From positions 1-37,030 of the forward strand of contig NZ_JAFJSY010000093.1 in NCBI RefSeq assembly GCF_019857225.1: DNA of 37,030 bases. Reading direction: 5' to 3'. The translations under genes and the position numbers were made by a program. The first letter of the stretch is position 1, and each line of letters begins with the position of its first letter. The DNA is from Streptomyces plumbidurans. GTDB lineage: Bacteria > Actinomycetota > Actinomycetes > Streptomycetales > Streptomycetaceae. Below the pieces are notes generated by a model that was not told where the DNA came from, made no database searches, and saw only the letters and a program-made list of their open reading frames with translations. This document shows positions 7,575 through 15,861 of the stretch, in pieces.

Positions 7575-7910
7575 TCAGGAAGTGCAGCGGTCGGCGACGT
7601 AGCCGTCGCTGCCGGTGAGGACGTAGGAGTCCGAGACGAACTGGCCGTTCGCGATGTTGTCCCAGATGTTGGAGGTGCCGTAGGGGCCCGTGACCCTCGT
7701 GCCCGGGGTCTGGCAGTAGATCGGGACCCTGGAGCCCTCCGGCAGGACGCGTACGACGCTGTAGCCGGTGCCGGGGCCGTTGCGGACGTTCAGCCGGACA
7801 CCCGGAGCCACCGAGTAGTAGCGGACAGAGGCTGCCGCCAGGGTCTCCGCCCCGTCCGCACCCTGGGCACCCTCGGCTTCCCCGACTCCTTCGACGCGGT
7901 CAACAGACAT
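7575..7910 (-). CDS. Bacterial SH3-domain protein
   Basis: A 111-residue protein whose C-terminal two thirds form an SH3b-type domain: VRLNVRNGPGTGYSVVRVLPEGSRV, then a WDNIANGQFVSDSYV segment and two Cys (CQTPG and DRCTS) that could pair. Such domains bind peptidoglycan or act as sensors outside the cell. No clear signal peptide is visible on the N-terminus, which is acidic and Gly/Ala-rich. The ATG at 7910 follows GGGGAAGG at a good distance. It is divergent from the kinase gene across 182 bp, a possible functional link that is only inferred. Confidence 0.82.
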   Translation of the reverse strand: MSVDRVEGVGEAEGAQGADGAETLAAASVRYYSVAPGVRLNVRNGPGTGYSVVRVLPEGSRVPIYCQTPGTRVTGPYGTSNIWDNIANGQFVSDSYVLTGSDGYVADRCTS

Positions 7911-7930
7911 GTAAAACCTTCCCCGTTGGT

Positions 7931-7949
7931 CCCCATGGCTGTCATGGGG
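7931..7949. repeat. Perfect inverted repeat in the SH3 gene 5' region
   Basis: CCCCATG (7931-7937) and CATGGGG (7943-7949) are perfect 7-bp arms with a 5-nt spacer, 20 bp upstream of the SH3 gene start in the divergent intergenic region. It could be an operator or an mRNA hairpin near the ribosome binding site. Function unknown. Confidence 0.6.
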
Positions 7950-8044
7950 TCCCATTGATTCCCTTAAAACACGCCATGAAACACATGTACGTAACTCGCA
8001 CACGGAGACTAGCAAGCCGCCTCTGTCCCGTACGGCACATCGAC

Positions 8045-8050
8045 TAGGCT
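8045..8050 (+). promoter_or_regulatory. -10 element of the kinase gene
   Basis: TAGGCT is a typical Streptomyces housekeeping -10 hexamer, 42 bp before the kinase ATG. No convincing -35 is seen 17-18 bp upstream. On the other strand TAGTCT (8006-8011) may serve the SH3 gene. Confidence 0.5.
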
Positions 8051-8092
8051 CCGAGCGTCGCGCGCGCGGACGAACAGCACGGGGGTGGTCCC

Positions 8093-10201
8093 ATGGCGCC
8101 ACAGGGAAACACCGGAGCGGGCGCGGAAGCGGAACTTCCCGAGTACGCCGGTCACTACCGCCTGGAGTCATGCCTCGGCTCGGGCGGCATGGGTGTGGTC
8201 CACCTTGCGCGCAGCACCTCGGGGATGAAGCTCGCGGTGAAGGTCGTACACGCCGAGTTCGCCAAGGACCCCGAGTTCAGGGGCCGTTTCCGACAGGAGG
8301 TGGCGGCCGCGCGACGGGTCAGCGGCGCCTTCACCGCACCTGTCGTGGACGCCGACCCGGAGGCCGAACGGCCCTGGATGGCCACGCTGTTCATCCCCGG
8401 CCCCACGCTCTCCGACGAGGTGAAGCGGAACGGCCCCATGCCCGCTGCACAGTTGCGCCGGCTGATGGCCGGGCTGGCCGAGGCGCTGCGCGACATCCAC
8501 CGGGTCGGCGTGGTGCACCGGGACCTCAAGCCGAGCAACGTGCTGCTCGCGGACGACGGTCCGAAGGTCATCGACTTCGGCATCTCTCGGCCAAAGGACA
8601 GCGAACTGCGCACCGAGACGGGCAAGTTGATCGGCACCCCGCCGTTCATGGCGCCCGAGCAGTTCCGGCGGCCGCGGGAGGTCGGTCCGGCCGCGGACAT
8701 CTTCGCGCTCGGGTCGGTTCTGGTGCACGCGGCGACGGGGCGGGGTCCGTTCGACTCCGACAGCCCGTATGTCGTTGCCTACCAGGTCGTGCACGACGAG
8801 CCGGATCTGACCGGCGTACCGGCCAACCTCGCGCCGCTGTTGCTGCGTTGCCTCGCCAAGGAGCCCGAGGACCGGCCGACGCCCGACGAGCTCATGCGTG
8901 AACTCCGGTCGGTGGCGGCCTCGTACGACACGCAGGCCTTCATACCGGCGCAGCGCACGATACCGACGCAGCGCACGGACGGCGTGCCGAAGCCCGCCGG
9001 GCCCCGGGAGCCGCAGCGGCGGCCCCGAAGACGTTCCGGCAGGAAGGCGATCCTGACGGCGGCCGCGGCACTCGTCCTGGTGGCCGGCGCAGCACTCGCC
9101 TCGGTCCAGCTGCTCGGCGGCAGCAGCCCCGCGTCCGAGGACGGCCACTCCCCTACGGCGTCTGCAGCACGGCCCCGCGCATGGTCGGTGAAGCCGGTGT
9201 CCAAACACCCGGGCGCACCCCAATGCTCGTACGGGACACGGCAGTTGATCTGCGCCAGACCCGGGGTGGTCTTCGCGCTGGATCCGTCCGACGGCACCGT
9301 CCTGTGGCGCCATGCGGTCGCCAAGGGGTTCAGTACGGTGCCGCCGGTCCTCGCGGGCGGCCTCGTACAGCCGCAGACCCAGCAGGGGCCGCGGCTGGAG
9401 GCGCTCGACCCCGCGTCCGGCAAGGCGCGCTGGCAGCGCGGGACGTCCGCGTACACCGGCATACGGGCCGCCGGGGGGATACTGCTGCTCACGCACGCCG
9501 ACGGGACGGTCACCGCCGTGGACGCGGCGTCGGGGAAGACCAGCTGGAGCCACCGGATACCGGGCCAGGCCAAGCCCTACTTCGTCTCCTTCACCGGGGA
9601 CCCGCTGGCGTACACGGCCGAGTCCCCCGACGGTTCGAAGACCCGGGTCACCGCCGTGGACCCGGCCTCGGGAACCGTGCGCTGGACGGCCCGCCTGGCC
9701 GGCAACCTGAGCCCGGTCGGCGTCCACGACGGCTCGCTCTTCTTCCTCTCTGTCAGCAAGGCCTACGGCGACACGGACGCCGTCGTCCGCTACGACCCCG
9801 CGTCCAGGACCACGCGCCGGGTGGCGCTGCCGGTCGCCCGGTCGAACGCGCAGGCGACCGTGCGGGGCGACGTCGTGTACGTCCTGGGCACGGACGGCTC
9901 GCTGGACGCCATCGGTGTGGACGCGCGCAAGCGTCTGTGGCATCTGGAGACGTCCGTGAGCCGCAGTTCGGCCCCCGTCGCCGACGGCGGGCACGTGTAT
10001 CTCTCGACGGGCGACGGGCGGCTGCTCGCCGTCGACGCCGCCAACGGGCGCCTCGTCGGACAGACCCCGGCACGTCCGGGCGCCGAGTCACAGGTGGCCT
10101 CGTCGCTGCCCGGTCCGGTGGTCGCCGACGGTCGTGTCTACGCCACCGCCGGCGACGGCACGGTCTTCTCCGTCGACGCCCGCGACCCCGGCGCCTGGTG
10201 A
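8093..10201 (+). CDS. Ser/Thr protein kinase with beta-propeller sensor domain
   Basis: A 702-residue PknB-like membrane kinase. The kinase domain is at residues 22-280: Gly loop GSGGMGVV (29-36), Lys50, HRDLKPSN (142-149), DFG (161-163) and APEQ (187-190). All catalytic residues are present, so it should be active. A basic juxtamembrane stretch precedes one membrane helix at about 318-338. The outer part (about 350-702) consists of PQQ/WD-type propeller repeats (for example LDPASGKARWQRG, VDAASGKTSWSH, VDPASGTVRWTA), a likely ligand-sensing module outside the cell. The ATG at 8093 follows GGGGGTGG. The signal sensed and the targets are unknown. Confidence 0.94.
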   Translation: MAPQGNTGAGAEAELPEYAGHYRLESCLGSGGMGVVHLARSTSGMKLAVKVVHAEFAKDPEFRGRFRQEVAAARRVSGAFTAPVVDADPEAERPWMATLFIPGPTLSDEVKRNGPMPAAQLRRLMAGLAEALRDIHRVGVVHRDLKPSNVLLADDGPKVIDFGISRPKDSELRTETGKLIGTPPFMAPEQFRRPREVGPAADIFALGSVLVHAATGRGPFDSDSPYVVAYQVVHDEPDLTGVPANLAPLLLRCLAKEPEDRPTPDELMRELRSVAASYDTQAFIPAQRTIPTQRTDGVPKPAGPREPQRRPRRRSGRKAILTAAAALVLVAGAALASVQLLGGSSPASEDGHSPTASAARPRAWSVKPVSKHPGAPQCSYGTRQLICARPGVVFALDPSDGTVLWRHAVAKGFSTVPPVLAGGLVQPQTQQGPRLEALDPASGKARWQRGTSAYTGIRAAGGILLLTHADGTVTAVDAASGKTSWSHRIPGQAKPYFVSFTGDPLAYTAESPDGSKTRVTAVDPASGTVRWTARLAGNLSPVGVHDGSLFFLSVSKAYGDTDAVVRYDPASRTTRRVALPVARSNAQATVRGDVVYVLGTDGSLDAIGVDARKRLWHLETSVSRSSAPVADGGHVYLSTGDGRLLAVDAANGRLVGQTPARPGAESQVASSLPGPVVADGRVYATAGDGTVFSVDARDPGAW

Positions 10202-10255
10202 CGGGCTGGGGGGCTAAGGAGCTAAGGGGCTGGTGAGGGGCTGAGGCAGGCGAAA

Positions 10256-10279
10256 GGGCCGCCCCCGAAGGAGCGGCCC
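10256..10279. terminator. Bidirectional terminator between kinase gene and ilvD
   Basis: GGGCCGC (10256-10262) pairs with GCGGCCC (10273-10279), with further C/G pairs inside the loop around CGAA. It lies between two convergent genes. No T-tract is present, which is common in Streptomyces. Confidence 0.65.
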
Positions 10280-10302
10280 CCGCACGATCGTTCACCCCGG
10301 AT

Positions 10303-12156
10303 TCAGCCCAGCTTCGACACGTCCCGCACCGCGCCCTTGTCGGCGCTGGTGGCCATCGCGGCGTAGGCGCGCAGGGCCGCGGAGACCTTGCGCTCGCGGT
10401 TCTTGGGGGCGTGGACGCCGCCCAGGGCCGCCTCGCGGCGGGACAGTTCGGCGTCGTCGACCAGCAGCTCGATCTGCCGGTTGGGGATGTCGATGCGGAT
10501 GCGGTCGCCGTCCTCGACCAGGGCGATGGTGCCGCCGCTGGCCGCCTCCGGGGAGGCGTGGCCGATGGACAGGCCCGAGGTGCCGCCGGAGAAGCGGCCG
10601 TCCGTGACCAGGGCGCACGCCTTGCCGAGGCCGCGGCCCTTCAGGTACGAGGTCGGGTAGAGCATCTCCTGCATGCCGGGGCCGCCCTTGGGGCCCTCGT
10701 AGCGGATGACGACGACGTCACCCTCCTTGACCTGCTGGGTGAGGATCTTCTGGACGGCCTCCTCCTGCGACTCGCAGACGACCGCCGGGCCCTCGAAGGT
10801 CCAGATCGACTCGTCGACGCCGGCGGTCTTCACCACGCAGCCGTCGACGGCGAGGTTGCCCTTGAGGACGGCGAGGCCGCCGTCCTTGGAGTACGCGTGC
10901 TCGACGCTGCGGATGCAGCCCTCGGCCGTATCCTCGTCCAGCGCCTCCCAGCGCTCGGACTGGGAGAAGGCCTCGGCCGAGCGGACACAGCCCGGGGCCG
11001 CGTGCCACAGCTCCACGGCCTCCTGCGACGGGGAGCCGCCGCGGACGTCCCAGGTCTTCAGCCAGTCCGCGAGGGAGGGGCTGTGGACGGCGTGCACGTC
11101 CTCGTTCAGCAGGCCCGCGCGGTGCAGCTCGCCGAGGAGGGCCGGGATGCCGCCGGCGCGGTGCACGTCCTCCATGTAGTACGTGCGGTTCTTGGCGACG
11201 TTCGGGGCGACCTTCGCCAGGCACGGCACACGGCGCGAGACCGCGTCGATCTCCTCCAGGCCGAACGGGACGTCCGCCTCCTGGGCCGCGGCCAGCAGGT
11301 GCAGGATCGTGTTGGTGGAGCCGCCCATCGCGATGTCGAGGGCCATGGCGTTCTCGAACGCGGAGATGGAGGCGATGCTGCGGGGCAGGACCGTCTCGTC
11401 GTCCTGCTCGTAGTAGCGCTTGGTGATGTCCATGACCGTGCGGGCCGCGTCCACGTAGAGCTGCTTGCGGGCCGTGTGGGTCGCCAGGACCGAGCCGTTG
11501 CCCGGCAGGGAGAGGCCGATGGCCTCGGTCAGGCAGTTCATCGAGTTGGCGGTGAACATGCCGGAGCAGCTGCCGCAGGTCGGACAGGCGTTCTCCTCGA
11601 TACGGAGCATGTCCGCGTCGGAGATCTTGTCGTTGACGGCGTCCGACATCGCGTCGACCAGGTCGAGCGTGCGGACCGTGCCGTCCACGAGCGTCGCGCG
11701 GCCGGACTCCATGGGCCCGCCGGAGACGAAGACCGTGGGGATGTTCAGGCGCAGGGCCGCGTTGAGCATGCCCGGCGTGATCTTGTCGCAGTTGGAGATG
11801 CAGACCAGGGCGTCGGCGCAGTGCGCCTCGACCATGTACTCCACGCTGTCCGCGATCAGGTCGCGCGAGGGCAGGGAGTAGAGCATGCCGCCGTGGCCCA
11901 TCGCGATGCCGTCGTCGACCGCGATCGTGTTGAACTCGCGCGGGATGCCGCCCGCCGCGATGATCGCCTCGCTGACGATCCGGCCGACCGGCTGCAGGTG
12001 GGTGTGGCCCGGCACGAACTCCGTGAAGGAGTTGGCGACCGCGATGACCGGCTTCCGGCCGATGTCCGCACCGGGTACACCGGAGGCGCGCATAAGGGCG
12101 CGTGCGCCCGCCATGTTGCGGCCGTGGGTGACTGTGCGGGACCTCAGCTCGGGCAT
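10303..12156 (-). CDS. ilvD: Dihydroxy-acid dehydratase
   Basis: Catalyses dehydration of 2,3-dihydroxy-isovalerate and -methylvalerate to the 2-oxo acids in valine and isoleucine synthesis. It has 617 residues, like the E. coli type. Visible iron-sulfur/active-site motifs are CISNCDKITPGM (119-130, Cys123) and CPTCGSCSGMFTANSMN (191-207). The N-terminal ANSFTEFVPGH agrees with the oxygen-sensitive [4Fe-4S] group. The start at 12156 is set by GGAG about 10 nt upstream and by the standard MPELRSRTVTHGRNMAGAR beginning. The 187-bp upstream gap carries two extra copies of a 34-bp repeat derived from the neighbouring TetR gene end. Confidence 0.96.
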   Translation of the reverse strand: MPELRSRTVTHGRNMAGARALMRASGVPGADIGRKPVIAVANSFTEFVPGHTHLQPVGRIVSEAIIAAGGIPREFNTIAVDDGIAMGHGGMLYSLPSRDLIADSVEYMVEAHCADALVCISNCDKITPGMLNAALRLNIPTVFVSGGPMESGRATLVDGTVRTLDLVDAMSDAVNDKISDADMLRIEENACPTCGSCSGMFTANSMNCLTEAIGLSLPGNGSVLATHTARKQLYVDAARTVMDITKRYYEQDDETVLPRSIASISAFENAMALDIAMGGSTNTILHLLAAAQEADVPFGLEEIDAVSRRVPCLAKVAPNVAKNRTYYMEDVHRAGGIPALLGELHRAGLLNEDVHAVHSPSLADWLKTWDVRGGSPSQEAVELWHAAPGCVRSAEAFSQSERWEALDEDTAEGCIRSVEHAYSKDGGLAVLKGNLAVDGCVVKTAGVDESIWTFEGPAVVCESQEEAVQKILTQQVKEGDVVVIRYEGPKGGPGMQEMLYPTSYLKGRGLGKACALVTDGRFSGGTSGLSIGHASPEAASGGTIALVEDGDRIRIDIPNRQIELLVDDAELSRREAALGGVHAPKNRERKVSAALRAYAAMATSADKGAVRDVSKLG

Positions 12157-12272
12157 CGTCGCTCGCTCCTTCAGACAGATAGGGCTGCCCACGAGGTTAC
12201 GCCCGTCATCCAGAGGTCGGGACGCAGTGTCCGCAATACGGGACGTGCGTCTCGGAGTACCCGATGAGAATC

Positions 12273-12374
12273 GGATCAGGGCCCGGTCGAATGTCTCTGT
12301 ACGACCGGGTCAGGGACCGGTCGAATGTCTCTGTACGACCGGATCAGGGACTGGTCAGATGCCCCTGCACCACC
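12273..12374. repeat. 34-bp tandem repeat at the end of the TetR gene
   Basis: Three direct copies with a period of exactly 34 bp start at 12273, 12307 and 12341. The first two differ at only two positions. The third is more diverged and contains the last codons and stop of the TetR gene (12344-12346). It looks like a duplication of the gene's 3' end into the ilvD upstream region. Each unit carries GGTCGAATGTCTCTGTACG or a variant. Confidence 0.9.
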
Positions 12375-12949
12375 GGCGCCACCCGCGCGATGACCTGCTC
12401 GATGTCCGCCGAGACCAGCGGCTCCACCTTGATCACGTACCGCAGCATGGCGCAGCCCACGAGCTGGGCCGCCGCCAGTTCGGCGCGCAGCTCCGCGTCC
12501 GGCAGATCCAGCTGGGAGGCGATCCGGCGCAGCAGCTGGGAGGCGACGAGGCGGCGGAAGACGGCGGCCGCGGCCTCGTTGTTGACGGCGGAGCGCACGA
12601 TCGCCAGCAGGGGCGTACGGGTGGTGGGGTTCTCCCAGATGCCGAAGATGAAGCGGGTCAGCCGCTCGCCGACCTCGGCGGGCGAGCCCTCGGCGAACGC
12701 CTCCGGCGCGTTCAGCGCGGGCGCGAAGGCGACCTCGATGGCGGCCTCGAAGACCTGCTCCTTGGTGCCGAAGTAGTGGTGCACCAGGGCCGGGTCCACG
12801 CCGGCCGCCTTGGCGATGCCGCGCACGGACGTCTTCTCGTACCCCCGCTGGGAGAACTCCTCGCGGGCGACGCTCAGGATGCGGTCGCGGGTGCCGGCGG
12901 ACTCGGTACGGGTACGGCGGCCCCGGCGCCGGGACGCGGTGTCGGTCAC
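12344..12949 (-). CDS. TetR-family transcriptional regulator
   Basis: A 201-residue regulator. The TetR N-terminal HTH is at about 20-65 (RDRILSVAREEFSQRGYEKTSVRGIAKAAGV ending in HYFGTKEQVF). The C-terminal domain is of the kind with a ...PTTRTPLLAIVRSAVNNEAAA segment often seen in actinobacterial TetR proteins. The GTG start at 12949 overlaps the stop of the upstream isomerase-like gene as GTGA, so the two are translationally coupled and likely form one operon. Its ligand and targets are unknown. The 3' end is part of a tandem 34-bp repeat. Confidence 0.9.
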   Translation of the reverse strand: MTDTASRRRGRRTRTESAGTRDRILSVAREEFSQRGYEKTSVRGIAKAAGVDPALVHHYFGTKEQVFEAAIEVAFAPALNAPEAFAEGSPAEVGERLTRFIFGIWENPTTRTPLLAIVRSAVNNEAAAAVFRRLVASQLLRRIASQLDLPDAELRAELAAAQLVGCAMLRYVIKVEPLVSADIEQVIARVAPVVQGHLTSP

Positions 12950-13770
12950 GGCCGGGGCACCTTCACCGCGGACGCGAGATGGAGCCGGGTGAAGGCGAGC
13001 GCCTCCGCCAGATCGGCCTCGCGTTCGGCGCCGGACATCGCGCGCCGGGTGTTGACCTCGATGACGACATGGCCGTCGAAGCCGCTCAGCGCGAGCCGCT
13101 CCAGCAGCTCGGCGCAGGGCTGGGTGCCGCGCCCGGGGACCAGGTGCTCGTCCTTGGCCGAGCCCCTGCCGTCGGCGAGGTGGACATGGCCGAGCCGGTC
13201 GCCCATCCGGTCGGCCATCTGCAGCGCGTCGACCCGGGAGGTCGCGCTGTGGCTGAGATCGATCGTGAAGTGACGGTAGTCCTCCTTCGTCACGTCCCAG
13301 TCGGGGGCGTACGCGAGCATCTCGCGGTCGCGGTAGCGCCACGGGTACATGTTCTCGACGGCGAACCGCACATCCGTCTCCTCGGCCATGCGCCAGATGC
13401 CGGTGACGAAATCGCGTGCGTACTGCCGCTGCCAGCGGAACGGCGGATGTACGACGACCGTGTCAGCGCCGAGCTTCTCCGCGGCCGCGCGGGCGCGCTG
13501 GAGCTTGACCCAGGGGTCCGTCGACCACACGCGCTGCGTGATGAGCAGGCAGGGGGCGTGAACGGCCAGGATCGGGATGCGGTGGTAGTCGCTGAGTCTG
13601 CGCAGCGCCTCGATGTCCTGGCTGACCGGGTCGGTCCACACCATGACCTCGACCCCGTCGTACCCGAGGCGCGCGGCGATCTCGAAGGCCGTCGCCGTGG
13701 ACTCCGGGTACACCGAGGCCGTGGACAGCGCGACCTTCGCATCCGGGATGCGCACGACTGGCTCCGCCAT
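12946..13770 (-). CDS. Sugar phosphate isomerase/epimerase-like TIM-barrel protein
   Basis: A 274-residue protein of the xylose isomerase-like TIM-barrel (AP endonuclease 2) superfamily. Metal-ligand motifs are visible: VHPPF (about residue 110), AVENMYPW (about 140), TIDLSHSA (about 175), HVHLADG (about 200) and VIEVNTR near the end. The start is at 13770. TAATCT (13778-13783) lies 7 nt before the ATG, so the message may be leaderless. Its substrate is not predictable. Coupling to the downstream TetR gene (4-nt overlap) suggests that the regulator responds to a related metabolite. Confidence 0.88.
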   Translation of the reverse strand: MAEPVVRIPDAKVALSTASVYPESTATAFEIAARLGYDGVEVMVWTDPVSQDIEALRRLSDYHRIPILAVHAPCLLITQRVWSTDPWVKLQRARAAAEKLGADTVVVHPPFRWQRQYARDFVTGIWRMAEETDVRFAVENMYPWRYRDREMLAYAPDWDVTKEDYRHFTIDLSHSATSRVDALQMADRMGDRLGHVHLADGRGSAKDEHLVPGRGTQPCAELLERLALSGFDGHVVIEVNTRRAMSGAEREADLAEALAFTRLHLASAVKVPRP

Positions 13771-13877
13771 GCTGGACAGATTACGGGTTGGGGTTGGCTG
13801 CCGAGGGACGCCTCTGCGCCGTTGTGAGGTTCGCCATAGAGGAGTGCCGCTCGCAGCCGGCGCTCGCGCTGTTGCCC

Positions 13878-13893
13878 GCGCCCCTTCGGGCGC
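13878..13893 (-). terminator. Hairpin after the Ppx/GppA gene
   Basis: GCGCCC (13878-13883) and GGGCGC (13888-13893) form a perfect 6-bp stem with a CTTC loop on this strand (GAAG on the transcript). It reaches into the stop codon of the phosphatase gene. Likely an intrinsic terminator without T-tract. Confidence 0.5.
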
Positions 13894-14825
13894 TACATCG
13901 ACCCCATGTGATCCAGGTGCCGCAGGATGACGCCCTCGCGCAGCGCCCAGGGACAGATCTCGAGCTTGTCCACGCCGAACAGGTCCATGGCGCCCTCGGC
14001 CACCAGGGCGCCGGCGAGGAGCTGGCCCGCGCGCCCCTCGGACACGCCCGGGAGTTCGGCGCGCTGGGCCGCCGTCATCCCGGCCAGCCTGGGGACCCAC
14101 GCCTCCAGGGACTCGCGCTTCAGCTCCCGCTGGACGTACAGGCCCTCGGTGGAGCGTGCGGCGCCCGCGATACGGGCCAGCTGCCGGAAGGTCTTGGAGG
14201 TGGCGACCACGTGGTCGGGGGTGCCGAAGCGGGTGAACTCGCCCACCGTGCGGGCGATCTGGGCCCGCACATGGCGGCGCAGGGCACGTATCGAGTCCGG
14301 GTCGGGAGGGTCGCCGGGAAGCCAGGCGGCGGTCAGCCGGCCCGCGCCGAGCGGCAGGGAGACCGCGGCGTCGGGCTCCTCGTCGATGCCGTAGGCGATC
14401 TCCAGGGAGCCGCCGCCGATGTCCAGCACCAGCAGCTTGCCCGCGGACCAGCCGAACCAGCGGCGGGCGGCGAGGAAGGTCAGCCGGGCCTCCTCCTCGC
14501 CTGTGAGGACCTGCAGCTCGGCGCCGGTGTCCTCGCGCACGCGCGTCAGGACGTCGTCGGCGTTGCTGGCCTCGCGCACGGCGGAGGTGGCGAAGCAGAT
14601 CAGGTCCTCGACGCCCTTGTCCTCGGCCGCCTGCATGCACTCCTTGACGACGTCGATCAGCTTTCCGACGCCGTCGGGGTCGATCGCCCCGCGGGTGTCG
14701 AGGATCTGGGCGAGGCGCAGTTCCTCCTTGTGCGAGTGCGCGGGCAGCGGGCGTGCGCCCGGGTGCGCGTCCACCACCAGCAGATGCACCGTGTTCGATC
14801 CCACGTCGAGGACACCGAGTCTCAT
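13893..14825 (-). CDS. Ppx/GppA family exopolyphosphatase/phosphatase
   Basis: A 310-residue actin-fold phosphatase that hydrolyses polyphosphate or pppGpp. The phosphate-1 motif is LGVLDVGSNTVHLLVVDA (3-20). SAVREASNADDVL follows near 100 and the phosphate-2 motif VLDIGGGSLEIAYG near 145. It is the short actinobacterial form without the C-terminal HD domain of E. coli Ppx/GppA. TAGCGT (14833-14838) ends 7 nt before the ATG, indicating a leaderless message. The gene is divergent from the Cys-rich protein gene and the two promoters share 71 bp. Confidence 0.92.
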   Translation of the reverse strand: MRLGVLDVGSNTVHLLVVDAHPGARPLPAHSHKEELRLAQILDTRGAIDPDGVGKLIDVVKECMQAAEDKGVEDLICFATSAVREASNADDVLTRVREDTGAELQVLTGEEEARLTFLAARRWFGWSAGKLLVLDIGGGSLEIAYGIDEEPDAAVSLPLGAGRLTAAWLPGDPPDPDSIRALRRHVRAQIARTVGEFTRFGTPDHVVATSKTFRQLARIAGAARSTEGLYVQRELKRESLEAWVPRLAGMTAAQRAELPGVSEGRAGQLLAGALVAEGAMDLFGVDKLEICPWALREGVILRHLDHMGSM

Positions 14826-14832
14826 GTACGGA

Positions 14833-14890
14833 ACGCTACTGCCAGCTGGGCGCTCCTCCGTAGGGGACGGTGCCTCGGGAGCCGTAGGCT
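14833..14890. promoter_or_regulatory. Divergent leaderless promoter pair
   Basis: TAGCGT on the minus strand (14833-14838) lies 7 nt before the phosphatase ATG. TAGGCT on the plus strand (14885-14890) lies 6 nt before the GTG of the Cys-rich gene. Both genes would thus be leaderless and driven from one 71-bp region. No clear -35 elements are visible. Confidence 0.62.
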
Positions 14891-14896
14891 GGTTCC

Positions 14897-15745
14897 GTGC
14901 CAAAGACGAAAACGGCGAAGAAGGACAAGTCCGCCAAGGGCTCTTCGAAGGTGAAGCCGGCCAGGACGGCGAAGCAGTCGAAGAAGGACCTGGAAGCCGA
15001 CGAGAAGGGCCTCGATTTCGCGCGCGCATGGGTGGAGTTCCCTGATCCGGCGGACGACGAGCAGGTCTTCCGGTGCGATCTGACATGGCTGACCTCCCGC
15101 TGGAACTGCATCTTCGGCAGCGGCTGCCAGGGCATCCAGGCGGGCCGCGCGGACGACGGGTGCTGCACGCTCGGTGCCCACTTCTCCGACGAGGACGACG
15201 AGAAGCGCGTCGCCGGGCATGTGGCGAGGCTCACCCCGGAGATCTGGCAGCACCATGACGAGGGCATGGAGCACGGCTGGGTCTCCGAGGACGAGGACGG
15301 CGACCGCCAGACCCGCCCCTTCCAGGGCTCCTGCATCTTCCAGAACCGCCCCGGGTTCGCGGGCGGCGCGGGCTGCTCGCTGCACATCCTGGCCCTGAAG
15401 GAGGGCCGGGAGCCGCTGGAGACCAAGCCGGACGTCTGCTGGCAGCTGCCGGTGCGCCGGACCTACGACTGGATCGACCGGCCCGACGACACCCGCGTAC
15501 TGCAGGTCTCGATCGGCGAGTACGACCGCAGGGGCTGGGGCCCGGGCGGCCACGACCTGCACTGGTGGTGCACCTCGGCAACCTCGGCCCACGGCGCGGG
15601 CGACCCGGTGTACATCTCCTACCGCGCAGAGCTGACCGAACTGATGGGCAAGGCAGGCTACGACCGCCTGGTGGAACTCTGCGAACAGCGCCTGGCCGCC
15701 CAACTACCGCTGGTGGCACCGCATCCGGCGGACCCGGTCGCGTAG
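14897..15745 (+). CDS. Cys-rich protein of unknown function with Lys-rich N-terminus
   Basis: A 282-residue protein. The first 35 residues are Lys/Ala/Ser-rich. After that come many cysteines in a conserved-looking arrangement (FRCDL, WNCIFGSGCQG, GCCTLGAHF, GSCIF, AGCSLH, VCWQLP, WWCTS). This could bind a metal or iron-sulfur cluster, somewhat like the DUF3109/YkgJ type of protein, but I do not assign it firmly. The GTG start at 14897 follows a TAGGCT -10 by 6 nt, so the message is probably leaderless. It is soluble, with no signal peptide. Conserved in Streptomyces as far as I recall; function unknown. Confidence 0.82.
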   Translation: MPKTKTAKKDKSAKGSSKVKPARTAKQSKKDLEADEKGLDFARAWVEFPDPADDEQVFRCDLTWLTSRWNCIFGSGCQGIQAGRADDGCCTLGAHFSDEDDEKRVAGHVARLTPEIWQHHDEGMEHGWVSEDEDGDRQTRPFQGSCIFQNRPGFAGGAGCSLHILALKEGREPLETKPDVCWQLPVRRTYDWIDRPDDTRVLQVSIGEYDRRGWGPGGHDLHWWCTSATSAHGAGDPVYISYRAELTELMGKAGYDRLVELCEQRLAAQLPLVAPHPADPVA

Positions 15746-15752
15746 GGCTGCC

Positions 15753-15769
15753 CGCAGCTGGAAGCTGCG
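15753..15769 (+). terminator. Hairpin terminator after the Cys-rich gene
   Basis: CGCAGCT (15753-15759) and AGCTGCG (15763-15769) form a perfect 7-bp stem with a GGA loop, starting 8 bp after the stop codon. No T-tract follows. Confidence 0.6.
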
Positions 15770-15861
15770 CCCGCGCTGGGGGCGGGGGCCGTCCAGGGCA
15801 CAACTCCCGATCAGGGCCCGGCGCCCATGCAGGATTCGGCGCCCGGCCCGGGGACGACTCC

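Noticed and set aside
10201..10255. GGGGCTAAGG-like short degenerate repeats after the kinase gene
   Set aside because: They are too short and irregular to call beyond low-complexity sequence before the terminator.
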